DNA from: an uncultured Bacteroidales bacterium | GTDB lineage: Bacteria; Bacteroidota; Bacteroidia; Bacteroidales; FEN-979 | Assembly (NCBI GenBank): GCA_903915465.1 | Contig: CAIWTA010000034.1 | Span: 1-45,921, forward strand | Length of the DNA: 45,921 nt | Direction of reading: 5' to 3' | Shown here: positions 1 to 9,523 of the stretch, one piece after another | How positions within the stretch are numbered: the stretch's first letter is position 1 | Layout of the letters: the number at the start of each line of letters is the position of its first letter | Position numbers and translations under genes: made by a program | Notes under the pieces: model-generated | What the model was told of the DNA's origin: nothing | Databases searched by the model: none | What the model saw: the letters and a program-made list of their open reading frames with translations, nothing else

Positions 1-1464
1 GATCCGTCAGATGTTACGAAATGCGACAGCTATACGCTTCCGGTGTTGACTGTAGGTGATTATTATACTGGTCCGGGAAAAACCGGAACGAAACTGCTTG
101 CAGGCGCTTCCATCACCAGCACACAAACTCTCTATGTCTATGCAGAAACTGGTACTATTCCGAACTGCTGGAAAGAGAACAGCTTCCTGGTTACCATCAA
201 TCCGTTACGTTCCATCAGCGGAACTATCAAATATTACAACACGCCAAAAACACCTTTGAACAATCTTACGCTTGCCCTGAAACAAGGACCAGCAACGATT
301 GCAACGAGCCTGCCTACGGGAAGTACTGGTGCCTATGCGTTTAATAATATTTGTCCGGGCACATACACCATCGAAGTTACTATCAACAATAAATCTGTTG
401 GAGGGATCAATTCAACCGATGCTGGTGCAGTAAATTACTGGGGTGCAGCCTTTGGGGAAATTGAACATGTTAAATTCCTTGCCGGAGATGTTGCAAAGAC
501 TCTTAATTTTATCAATGCAACAGATGCTTCTAGGGTCCAACGGTACTTTGTTTACGGAACCCCGTTCGACAAAGATCCCTGGTCTTACTGGAAAAAAGGC
601 GATAAGGTTCTAAGTAACAGTAACCCGATCCCTATTCCAACATCATTTCTCGTAACGGTCACGACATCTAATATTGTCAACTTTGATCTGTACGGTATGT
701 GCACAGGTGATTTTAACGGAAGTTTCGTCCCTGGGACAGTAAAATCGGCCAGTACAACAATTCAGCTTCTTTCTGAAAATGTAAAGAAGATCGGCGCTGG
801 CCAGGAGTTCGAATTGGGTCTTCGTACTTCTTCACGGATGGAAGTCGGGGCTGTTTCTCTAATCCTGGATCTCCCGTCTGATCTGGTGGAAGTAAGCGAT
901 GTTAGCCTGATTGGAAGCAACGATAAACCAGATTTTGCAATCAACGGCAATGCGCTTACTATTGGGTGGAATTCAACAACACCGGTAAGCACAGAGGTTG
1001 CCACGGATTTAGTGGTTCTGAAACTGAAGACAACGGCTAATTTCACTGAAGGCAAAACAATCCGCCTCAGTCTTGCTTCTGACCCGCTGAATGAATTGGC
1101 AGATGGCAGTTCAACGGTGATACAGGATGTAATCCTGAATACAGATATCATAGCTAATTCTCCTGTTGGAATGACTGATCAGTCTGGTAATAATGCCCTT
1201 ACACTGATCAATTACCCCAACCCATTCACTGAATCTACAACACTACGCTATACTTTGCCGGTTGATGGATATGTTTCCATAGAAATCCATGATATGATTG
1301 GACAAGTAATAAAAACGCTGGTTGACAAAAATCAGGCCAGTGGCACTTATACGCTAAAGGTGGATGCGCGTACCATGTCGCAAGGCGTGTATACCGCAAT
1401 CCTCCGGGTACATAACGACAATGCTGAAATGGTGAAAACCATAAAATTTGTTGTAAACAAATAG
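1..1464 (+). CDS. 3' part of a T9SS-sorted surface protein with Ig-like, degenerate dockerin-like and cohesin-like domains
   Basis: The reading frame is open from the first base of the window, so the start lies upstream and the CDS is 5'-truncated. In order it shows the end of a CHU_C-type Ig-like domain common in Bacteroidota (about 1-205, CDSYTLPVLTVGDYYTG), a carboxypeptidase-regulatory-like beta-sandwich (211-405, ISGTIKYYN), a degenerate dockerin-like stretch (406-560, with GGINSTDAG and NFINATDASRVQRYF, lacking the DxNxDG part of a calcium loop), and a cohesin-like beta-sandwich (about 760-1150). It ends in a type A T9SS sorting domain (about 1210-1464) with NYPNPFTEST, a GQVIKTL-type strand, a GVYTAIL-type strand and a basic final residue. 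It would be exported through the outer membrane by T9SS and anchored at the surface. The sorting domain is certain by pattern; the substrate or partner is unknown. Confidence 0.85.
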   Translation, partial: DPSDVTKCDSYTLPVLTVGDYYTGPGKTGTKLLAGASITSTQTLYVYAETGTIPNCWKENSFLVTINPLRSISGTIKYYNTPKTPLNNLTLALKQGPATIATSLPTGSTGAYAFNNICPGTYTIEVTINNKSVGGINSTDAGAVNYWGAAFGEIEHVKFLAGDVAKTLNFINATDASRVQRYFVYGTPFDKDPWSYWKKGDKVLSNSNPIPIPTSFLVTVTTSNIVNFDLYGMCTGDFNGSFVPGTVKSASTTIQLLSENVKKIGAGQEFELGLRTSSRMEVGAVSLILDLPSDLVEVSDVSLIGSNDKPDFAINGNALTIGWNSTTPVSTEVATDLVVLKLKTTANFTEGKTIRLSLASDPLNELADGSSTVIQDVILNTDIIANSPVGMTDQSGNNALTLINYPNPFTESTTLRYTLPVDGYVSIEIHDMIGQVIKTLVDKNQASGTYTLKVDARTMSQGVYTAILRVHNDNAEMVKTIKFVVNK

Positions 1465-1480
1465 AAAAATAACGTTGAAT

Positions 1481-1512
1481 GGGGGGGGCGTTTTGCTTCC
1501 CTCCCCTTCTTC
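1481..1512 (+). terminator. G-rich stem-loop terminator after the first CDS
   Basis: Eight Gs (1481-1488) can pair with CCCTCCCC (1499-1506; one G-U pair) across a 10-nt loop, 16 nt after the stop codon. A pyrimidine-rich tail (ttcttctgttct) follows. It looks like an intrinsic terminator, though the tail is not a pure T-run. Confidence 0.5.
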
Positions 1513-1684
1513 TGTTCTAAGAGAATCTCGCAAGTTAATAATTCATAAATCGTCTCTTATCAAAAAAAGACATCACCAACTCCGGTATTTGCATACTTAT
1601 CAATTCCCGCGCATGATTGATCTTTCTTGCCTGATTTTGGGTTTTAGGCTTGTAAAAAGATTTATTACACGATCATTTGATTGC

Positions 1685-1721
1685 TTTGTTCCGATTATTT
1701 CAAATTTTTATTGTATCTTTG
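1685..1721 (+). promoter_or_regulatory. Bacteroidota-type promoter, candidate for the 2120 operon
   Basis: TTTG at 1685-1688 and TATCTTTG (perfect TAnnTTTG) at 1714-1721, separated by 25 bp. This spacing is a few bases longer than usual. No better promoter lies closer to the start codon at 2120. Confidence 0.5.
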
Positions 1722-2119
1722 GATATGGTTTTACCGATTCGTTGAAGGCTACACCAAACCGATGTTATAATTCATGCGAATTCCATCTTCTGCGGTACAT
1801 TACTTTTCTGATCAGAATAACTAAAAAACCATTGAACCATGCCGTATCCGATGACTGGAAAACATTGTGCTGGTTTGGAGATATGTTCGCCGAAATACTT
1901 GTCATTCCTAAAAAAAACAATATTCCGGAATTCTGCGATCCGCGAATTATCAATAATAAAAACTGCCATGAATTTGTCTTGATCAATAATGAAAAAGACC
2001 AGGTGTTCAGACAATATTTGACGCCAAAAAAATAAAAACACTAATTATTCATTTCATTCTGTAAACAGATCAACATAATATAACTGAAAGATATTTTAAA
2101 AAACCTAAAATTTTATTTT

Positions 2120-5100
2120 ATGAAAAAGTGTTTACTGTTTTTGTTCGCATTGATGATGATATGCGGATATGCTATCGGGCAAACTTACCTGACCGAATCT
2201 TTTGAGGGTGCTTGGAGTGGAACTCCCGCTGCGCCTATTGGATGGACAAGTGTTGACGGAACTGGGGCTACAAATAAGCAATGGGAAAAAGCAACCTATT
2301 CCGCTGGAACCTGGACACCAACAGGTGGTGGAACTTACAAACCTGCTGGTGCGGTAGATGGAAGTTCAGTTGCTCATTATAATGATTATAGTGCAACTGC
2401 TCTTCAGGTCGATAAACTGCAGACTCCATTGATCAATTTAGGCAGTTCCACGAATCCAAGGCTTGTTTTTTATTATTCATACCCATATTCATCCTGGTCT
2501 GGATCTTTCAAAGTATATGCTTCAAATAATGGCGGCACCATATGGAATTTATTGAACACTTATAGTTTTACTGGGTCTGTCACAACATGGACCAAAATCA
2601 GTATTCCAATCCCATCTTTGTACAAAGTTTCAAATGCTATGTTTTCATTTGAAGTCACTGCTGGTTATGGAAATGCAGATTTATGGTTTGATAATGTAGT
2701 AGTTGATGAAACACCTGCTCCTCTTACTTTAACAAAAACCATTAAATCATCCGGTGGGGATTATTCTACATTTACTGCTGCTATAAATGCACTCAACGAA
2801 GCCGGAGTGGGTGCTGGCGGTGTAACATTTAATGTTGATGCAAATTTTATTTCAACTGAGGATTGCCCTACTATAACTGCAACCGGTACTTCAGGCAATC
2901 CTATTGTTTTCCAAAGATTCGGTACAGGTGCTAACCCTCTTATTAAACCTACCGGCGGCACAGGCACTTCTGACGCAGGGATTAAAATTGCAGGTGGTGA
3001 TTATATCACCTTCGACGGGATTGATATTACCATAGCAACAGGTTCCTCTGTTGAATATGGCTACTACATCTACAACGCTTCCGCCACAAACGGTGCACAA
3101 TATAATACGATCAAAAACTCCAAAATTACTTTAAACAGGACAAATACATCATCCATTGGAGTATATCAAATATATGTAACTTCTCCCACTAGTGCGGCGG
3201 GAGCTAACTCATATAACAAGTTTTATAATTTAACAATAGAAAATGCTTATAACGGAATTTATTTACTTGGATTATCAGCATATCCTGATATAAATACTGA
3301 AATAGGAACTACTGGTAGCGGACAAACAACAATTGGCGCTGCAACGGCAAATGATATAGGAAATGGCTCATCGACGACTTATGGGATTAGAGCGGCTCAA
3401 CAATCAAGCATGAAAATATTTTCCTGTGAAGTAAGAAACGTAACTGGTACTTCATCTTCTTATAATGTTTACGGCATATGGCTCGATGGATTAAAAGGAA
3501 CAAACGCAATTTATCAAAATAATGTTCATGACATAAAATGTACCAGTACATCAAATGGTTCTGTTATAACCGGTATCCGGGCAGATGTTGCTTCCGGTGT
3601 GATAGCAAACATTTATAATAATTTTGTAAGCGCTATTTCTTCCGCAAGTACAACCTCAGCAACGACTCAATACGTCAGAGGTATTGCTTGTAATGTTGGT
3701 GCGGGAGTTGGAACGGTAAATGTTTATTACAACTCCATAAGGTTAGATTGTTCTGCTAATATTTCTTGCACTGCACTTTATACCCAATCGGGGACAATGA
3801 ATGCTGTTGATAATGTTCTTGCGAATTTCTCAACAACAGGAGCAACTTCGAAAAGATATTGTTTTTATGTTTCGAGTGGAACATTAACAAAATCAAATTA
3901 CAATGACTTTTATATTATTACGAGTGGTACAGGGAATAATGTAGGTTATTATTCCTCTGCAGACAGGAATACACTAGGAGACTGGCAAACAATTACCAGT
4001 AAAGATGGAAACTCAAAAAATGTAGACCCGGTTTTTTCTACTACTACTAATTTACATTCAGCCAGCTCTGATCTGGATGGTGCAGGAGTTACCATTTCTA
4101 CTGCAAACGGAGATGCACTTGATATAACAACTGATATAGATGGAGCTACACGTAGCGCCACACCTGATATTGGCGCCGATGAGTTTACACTTTCAACCAA
4201 AGTTCTTGGAACCCTTGTCTATAACCAGGCAAGTATCGCGAATGTAAATATCGGTACAAACAATAACCCGATTCTAAGAATTGATATACCTGTTACAGGC
4301 TCAACCGGTATCCTGAATTTAAATTCATTGGTCGTTACATCTTTGAATACAAATGATGCAGATATTGCAGCAAGTGGTGTAAAACTTTACCGTACCTCAA
4401 CACCAACATTCGGCATAGTAAATCCATTGGGAACAGCACAAAGTTTTAGTGGAGGGACAGTAACTTTCGGTTCATTAGGATATGATCTTCCTTCCGGCAC
4501 CACCTATGTTTGGGTAACTTATGACATAGCCCCCGGTGCAACCCTGGGTAATACTGCGGATGCGAAAATTCTTACCAATGCAATTAATATTAATGGTTCA
4601 ACTTATCCCGCAAGCGATCAAAGTCCAACCGGCTCAAGAACTATTGCTGATGACAAGGGGCTTGCTTCTGTCACGGTTACTCAAGCATCCATTGCAAAGG
4701 CAATAAAGGGTTCTTCAAATAATGAAACCCTTTTACTCGATTTCAATGTAACAGGCTTAACGGGTACACTTCCATTAAATTCAGTGGCCGTAACTTATAC
4801 AGGTACCTCCAGTACTGATATTCCCGCCAGTGGTGTGAAGCTGTACAGAACAGCAACGAATGTTTTCTCTACATCGACTCCTTTGGGCTCCGCCGTTTCA
4901 TTATCAGGTGGAATCGCAACTTTCAGCACTCTCGCATACGATCTGCCTTCAGGTCATACTTATGTGTGGGTAGCTTTTGATGTCGCTTCCACAGCAACAA
5001 CCAATAATAAAGTAGATGCGAAAATTGCTGTAAACGGGATGAATGTCAATGGAAACACGTATAATAGTATTGAAGATAATCCTGCCGGAAACAGAAATAT

Positions 5101-8100
5101 TTTCTACACCACATATCCTTTGCCATTTAGTGAAGTATTTGCGGGTTCCACTTCTTCTCTACCAACGGATTGGTCTTATCTGACAACAGGTTTCTCCCAA
5201 AGCACAGGATCACCATATCACGGGAATAATAATACTAATGGGATTTTTAAGAATCTCTGGAGTTCTGGAACGACAGCTAATGCTATAACACCCTTGATGG
5301 GCCCTATTACAGCAACGAGCATGCTTGATTTCGATTACCGGATCGTCGATTACACAAGTTATCCTACAACAGCTACTACATTAGCAATTCTTGGAACAGG
5401 TAATATAAAAGCAGAGATTTCTACAGATGGAAACTCATTTTCACCAGCCCTGACCATAGATAACACAAATCATGTAGTTTCAACAAATTTCGTGACTAAA
5501 TCCGTTAACCTGTCTGCATATTCAGGACAAAATGTATATATCAGATTTACTGCAACATGGGGAACTTCAGGAGATTATTATGTAGATATAGATAATGTCA
5601 GTGTTTATTCACCCATAACCATGTCTTATGTATCCAGCACGACAACCCAAACAAATACGAACCCTGTTCCCAGGGGCTTAACCAATCAAGAAGTTATTGG
5701 GATTCAGGTCGTAACAAGTGGGGCATTGCTTCCTCTTTCTATCACTCAATTCAAGCTTAATCCCAACGGGACATCGCTTTTAGCAGATATTTCAAACGCC
5801 AGAATATGGTCTACCGGAACAAGCTCCACTTTTGCAACTACCCTCTTATTCGGTGGGCCTGTGGCACCAAGCGGTACTTATACGATCAGTGGCAATCAAC
5901 CACTTGCTGCCGGAACCAATTATTTCTGGCTCACTTATGATATTCCTTCTGGTGCAACACAAGGTGATTTTATTGATGCCCAATGTACACAAATAACTGT
6001 CGGGGGTTCCTTTCAAGTACCGTTGGTTGCTGATCCGGGAGGCACCAGGCAGATTTATGCACCATACGCCCCTTTGCCTTATTCACAAGACTTTGAGAGC
6101 ACATGGATAAATAAAAACGGCTTACGGGATGTACCAGGTCTCAATTGGCTCAACACTCCTGCAACCGGTAACACTTCATGGCGCCGACAGGATGATGGCG
6201 CTTCGGCAAGCTGGTCATATCTTAGTGGTATGGTCGTTCCTTCCGGAAGCTCTTATGCGGCCAACTTTCACACTTATGGGGCATCATCCGGATCAGGATA
6301 TTTCGATCTTTATGTTGATATGAGTACGGTCGGTGATAAAATTCTTACTTTCACGTACCAGAATGCAACCGGGGCAGATCAATTGGACGTCTATCTTTCA
6401 ACTAATGGTGGAACATCTTTCGGGTCTGCACTCCTTTCTCTTGTTTCCGGTTATACATGGGCTCCTCAGACCGTTGCTTTGGGATCATCAACTTCCAGCA
6501 CTTGTGTCATTCGCTTTAAAGCCACTTCCGATTATGGTGATGATGATATTGGTATTGACAATCTTAGTGTTGTTGTTGAAGAACCTATGTTCTATGTTTC
6601 CAGCACAACTACCCAAAACAATGCTGGGAATGTTGCAGTAGGTTCAAATGATCAGGAAATAATCGGTATCCAGATCGTTACTACCGGCACCTTATTGCCG
6701 ATTAATGTTTCATCTTTTACTCTTACCAACAACAGCTCATACGTGGGCGATATAACCAATGCCAGGATTTACTATACGGGAAGTTCCAGTGTCTTTGCCG
6801 CCACAAACCTTTTCGGAACACAGGCAAACCCGCCGGCAAACTATAGCATCACCGGTAACCAGCCATTGAATTCAGGCAATAACTATTTCTGGCTGGCTTA
6901 TGATATTTCAGGTAGCGCTCATATTGGTGCCTTTGCTGATGCTCAGTGCAATTTAATTACTGTAGCCGGAAATCAAACGCCCACTATTCAGGATCCTGCA
7001 GGCAGCAGGACAATCAAGGGGCCTCTGGCAGGAACTAAAACTGTGGGTGCTACAGGTGCCGATTATACTTCACTTACCGGTGCTACCGGATTATTTGCTG
7101 ATATAAATATGTTGGGTTTGGGAGGTAATTTAACGGTAGATATTATCAGTGATTTATCGGAGGATGGTACCACTGCCTTGAACCAATGGAACGAATCAGG
7201 TGCAGGCAATTACACCCTTACCATCCAACCAGGTGAAGCCGTTAATAAAACCATCTCCGGATCTTATACAAGTGGCCTTATCCGCCTGAATGGTGCAGAC
7301 TGGGTAACTATTGATGGTAGTTACAGCGGAAGTGGAAAGTATTTATCCTTCAGCAATACCAATGCCGGAACATCAAGCGCTGTGATTTGGTTATCCAGTG
7401 CTTCCGTGTCGAATGGTGCTACAAATAATACTATTAAAAACTGCTATCTTTCAGGAAATTCATCAAACACTACCCTGGCTTGTATAGTAAGCAGCAGCGG
7501 GACAACCATTGGCGGTGTTGCAGAGGCTCAGAATAATAACAACACTTACCAGAATAATGTTATAATAAAATCTTTTTATGGTATCGCTGTCGTTGGTCCA
7601 ACAGGAAATGAAACCGGTGTATTAATCACAGAAAACACAATTGGCTCTCCAACACTGACTGATATGATCGGCTTGGCTGGTATCGGCTTATATCAACAGA
7701 GTGGCGTGATTTCCAAGAACAGTATTTCCGGCGTGACCACAGCATCTACTTATACTTCATCTGGTATATTAGTAACTGGAAGTACCAGTGATATTACGAT
7801 AAAGGAAAACACGATCAGTAATATTAAAAACACCAATGCAGGCGGTTATGGCAGTAACGGGATTCAGTTGAACTCCTCCTCCTTAACAGCCAACGTTACG
7901 GTTGTAAACAATATGATTTCTGACATTGCCTCTGTTGGATATTCCCTGGCTGGTGTCGCAGATAATGGTTATGGAATTATTGCTGTGACTGGCGGCGGTT
8001 ATAACATTTTTTTCAACAGCATAAATCTAAATACCAATCAAAGCTCTTTAACCGGTCTGCCTTCTGCAATAAATATTACTTCCGGTATTACTACTGCCGG

Positions 8101-9472
8101 GTCGATTGATTTGAGGAACAACATTTTTGCAAATACACAGACATATGGAACCAACAGGTATGCCATATACTGTGCCGCTGCTGCAACAGTGTTTACTAAG
8201 ATCGACTATAATGATTACTTTACAACTGCTACCAATCTGGGTTACCTGGGAGCCATCATCCTCGATATAACAGCATGGAGAACAGCTACAGGTAAGGATG
8301 CGAAAAGTATCTCAGCCAATCCTATGTTTGTAAGTCCAACCAATCTTCATATCAATACTGCTGTGATATCTCCTGTTAATAATACTGGGATTGAGCTGGA
8401 ATCCGTTCTGACAGATATTGATGGTGACTTGAGAAACAACCCTCCGGATATAGGTGCCGATGAATTCTCAAGGTCGGGACCAAAGACAGTTGCACCAACT
8501 CTCACTGCTTGTCCGGGATCGCTGATCGTGATTCCTGTGAAGGTTAACAACTTCAATAATATCGGCACAATTTCCCTTACCCTTGATTATGACCCTGCAG
8601 TTCTCACTTTCCAGAATATGGCTTCCACAACAATCCCTTCAACTTGGGAAATCAACGATACTGCGTCAGCCGGGAGATTTATCATCGGTGGATTTGGCCC
8701 CGGGTTCTCGTTATCTGATGGAAGTGACCTTTTCAACCTGACCTTCATTTATAAAGGTGGAATCAGCTCCCTTAACTGGTATGATGGCGATGGAAGTTCC
8801 TGTGAATATTCAGACGCAACCACTCATGATGCACTGATTGATCAGCCCCAATCAGATTACTATACAAACGGCGCAGTTTCGCAGTCACCAGATGTGAAAG
8901 GCCTCTTTCTATCGCTTTTCCTTGAAGGATTATATAATGGTGGCCACACCATGAGGAAAGCGCAGAACGAATTTGGCGATCAGTTCAAAGCCGACACCGC
9001 CGATGTGATCAAAGTTGAACTACATAGCGCTACAACTTACTCTGACCCACCTGTATACTTCGTTGCTAAAGTCAGCCTTAGCACAAGTGGCGAAGCAATT
9101 GTTTGCATACCAGCAGTGTATAATGGTTCCTACTATGTAACTATCAAACATCGCAATAGTATCGAAACAACAACTGCCGCTCCTGTTTCATTTTTCGGAG
9201 CTACTATCAGTTATCCATTTAATAAGCCATCGAGAGCCTATGGCGAAAATCTTACCGTTTTCGACGATTTCGTTGCTGCAATTTACGCCGCCGATGAAAA
9301 CCAGGATGGAATTATTGACGGAACTGACCTGTCGGAGATTGCCAACCTCGTACCAACTGCTCCCAGTGGTTATATTGCACAAGATGTCAATGGTGATGGG
9401 TTGATTGACGGTACAGATTTGTCAATCACCGGCAATAATGCTGATGCCGCTATAAATGCAATGGTCCCTTAA
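2120..9472 (+). CDS. giant secreted mosaic protein (2450 aa) with beta-helices, sialidase-associated repeats, cohesin-like domain and C-terminal dockerin pair
   Basis: The signal peptide is residues 1-21 (MKKCLLFLFALMMICGYAIG|Q). The domains then run as follows: a choice-of-anchor J/MAM-like jelly roll (about 24-196); parallel beta-helix block 1 (205-690); two BNR-associated N-terminal-type beta-sandwiches (about 693-845 and 849-998); a second jelly roll (999-1160, YPLPFSEVF); a third BNR-associated repeat (1168-1305, MSYVSSTTTQ); a third jelly roll (1317-1485, LPYSQDFES); a fourth BNR-associated repeat (1490-1630, MFYVSSTTTQ); beta-helix block 2 (1634-2115); a cohesin-like domain (2120-2260); and a C-terminal module (2262-2450) ending in two EF-hand-like loops, DENQDGIIDGTD and DVNGDGLIDGTD. 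Both beta-helix blocks end in PDIGADEF. There is no T9SS sorting tail. It may be an adhesin or polysaccharide-binding/degrading protein; no catalytic site was identified. The next genes share its cohesin and C-terminal modules. Confidence 0.9.
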   Translation: MKKCLLFLFALMMICGYAIGQTYLTESFEGAWSGTPAAPIGWTSVDGTGATNKQWEKATYSAGTWTPTGGGTYKPAGAVDGSSVAHYNDYSATALQVDKLQTPLINLGSSTNPRLVFYYSYPYSSWSGSFKVYASNNGGTIWNLLNTYSFTGSVTTWTKISIPIPSLYKVSNAMFSFEVTAGYGNADLWFDNVVVDETPAPLTLTKTIKSSGGDYSTFTAAINALNEAGVGAGGVTFNVDANFISTEDCPTITATGTSGNPIVFQRFGTGANPLIKPTGGTGTSDAGIKIAGGDYITFDGIDITIATGSSVEYGYYIYNASATNGAQYNTIKNSKITLNRTNTSSIGVYQIYVTSPTSAAGANSYNKFYNLTIENAYNGIYLLGLSAYPDINTEIGTTGSGQTTIGAATANDIGNGSSTTYGIRAAQQSSMKIFSCEVRNVTGTSSSYNVYGIWLDGLKGTNAIYQNNVHDIKCTSTSNGSVITGIRADVASGVIANIYNNFVSAISSASTTSATTQYVRGIACNVGAGVGTVNVYYNSIRLDCSANISCTALYTQSGTMNAVDNVLANFSTTGATSKRYCFYVSSGTLTKSNYNDFYIITSGTGNNVGYYSSADRNTLGDWQTITSKDGNSKNVDPVFSTTTNLHSASSDLDGAGVTISTANGDALDITTDIDGATRSATPDIGADEFTLSTKVLGTLVYNQASIANVNIGTNNNPILRIDIPVTGSTGILNLNSLVVTSLNTNDADIAASGVKLYRTSTPTFGIVNPLGTAQSFSGGTVTFGSLGYDLPSGTTYVWVTYDIAPGATLGNTADAKILTNAININGSTYPASDQSPTGSRTIADDKGLASVTVTQASIAKAIKGSSNNETLLLDFNVTGLTGTLPLNSVAVTYTGTSSTDIPASGVKLYRTATNVFSTSTPLGSAVSLSGGIATFSTLAYDLPSGHTYVWVAFDVASTATTNNKVDAKIAVNGMNVNGNTYNSIEDNPAGNRNIFYTTYPLPFSEVFAGSTSSLPTDWSYLTTGFSQSTGSPYHGNNNTNGIFKNLWSSGTTANAITPLMGPITATSMLDFDYRIVDYTSYPTTATTLAILGTGNIKAEISTDGNSFSPALTIDNTNHVVSTNFVTKSVNLSAYSGQNVYIRFTATWGTSGDYYVDIDNVSVYSPITMSYVSSTTTQTNTNPVPRGLTNQEVIGIQVVTSGALLPLSITQFKLNPNGTSLLADISNARIWSTGTSSTFATTLLFGGPVAPSGTYTISGNQPLAAGTNYFWLTYDIPSGATQGDFIDAQCTQITVGGSFQVPLVADPGGTRQIYAPYAPLPYSQDFESTWINKNGLRDVPGLNWLNTPATGNTSWRRQDDGASASWSYLSGMVVPSGSSYAANFHTYGASSGSGYFDLYVDMSTVGDKILTFTYQNATGADQLDVYLSTNGGTSFGSALLSLVSGYTWAPQTVALGSSTSSTCVIRFKATSDYGDDDIGIDNLSVVVEEPMFYVSSTTTQNNAGNVAVGSNDQEIIGIQIVTTGTLLPINVSSFTLTNNSSYVGDITNARIYYTGSSSVFAATNLFGTQANPPANYSITGNQPLNSGNNYFWLAYDISGSAHIGAFADAQCNLITVAGNQTPTIQDPAGSRTIKGPLAGTKTVGATGADYTSLTGATGLFADINMLGLGGNLTVDIISDLSEDGTTALNQWNESGAGNYTLTIQPGEAVNKTISGSYTSGLIRLNGADWVTIDGSYSGSGKYLSFSNTNAGTSSAVIWLSSASVSNGATNNTIKNCYLSGNSSNTTLACIVSSSGTTIGGVAEAQNNNNTYQNNVIIKSFYGIAVVGPTGNETGVLITENTIGSPTLTDMIGLAGIGLYQQSGVISKNSISGVTTASTYTSSGILVTGSTSDITIKENTISNIKNTNAGGYGSNGIQLNSSSLTANVTVVNNMISDIASVGYSLAGVADNGYGIIAVTGGGYNIFFNSINLNTNQSSLTGLPSAINITSGITTAGSIDLRNNIFANTQTYGTNRYAIYCAAAATVFTKIDYNDYFTTATNLGYLGAIILDITAWRTATGKDAKSISANPMFVSPTNLHINTAVISPVNNTGIELESVLTDIDGDLRNNPPDIGADEFSRSGPKTVAPTLTACPGSLIVIPVKVNNFNNIGTISLTLDYDPAVLTFQNMASTTIPSTWEINDTASAGRFIIGGFGPGFSLSDGSDLFNLTFIYKGGISSLNWYDGDGSSCEYSDATTHDALIDQPQSDYYTNGAVSQSPDVKGLFLSLFLEGLYNGGHTMRKAQNEFGDQFKADTADVIKVELHSATTYSDPPVYFVAKVSLSTSGEAIVCIPAVYNGSYYVTIKHRNSIETTTAAPVSFFGATISYPFNKPSRAYGENLTVFDDFVAAIYAADENQDGIIDGTDLSEIANLVPTAPSGYIAQDVNGDGLIDGTDLSITGNNADAAINAMVP

Positions 9473-9480
9473 TATTAACC

Positions 9481-9509
9481 GAATCCCCTTGTCGATGACA
9501 AGGGGATTC
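9481..9509 (+). terminator. perfect 13-bp intercistronic hairpin
   Basis: GAATCCCCTTGTC (9481-9493), loop GAT, then the exact reverse complement (9497-9509). It begins 9 nt after the stop of the giant gene and ends 14 nt before the next start. There is no T-run after it, so it may be a weak terminator, an RNA processing site or a 3'-end stabiliser that sets expression of the downstream scaffold-like genes. Confidence 0.6.
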
Positions 9510-9523
9510 AATATCTTAAAGCT

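Larger units (their letters stand above)
1465..2119 (+). other. 655-bp gene-free region and probable long leader of the giant surface-protein gene
   Basis: After the terminator-like hairpin there is no convincing gene. A 186-codon open frame (1475-2035) has no family features and begins inside the G-run of the hairpin. A 47-codon frame (1839-1982, starting MPYPMTGKHC) also matches nothing I know. A good Bacteroidota -7 element at 1714-1721 would give the downstream gene a leader of about 390 nt. I recognise no riboswitch in it. Confidence 0.5.

Noticed and set aside
762-1151. 129-codon minus-strand frame inside the first CDS
   Set aside because: It is antisense to a clearly conserved cohesin-like region and shows no protein features of its own.
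1475-2035. 186-codon open frame on the plus strand
   Set aside because: It starts in the G-run of a terminator-like hairpin, crosses a promoter, has no domain, signal or family feature and unusual composition; treated as intergenic.
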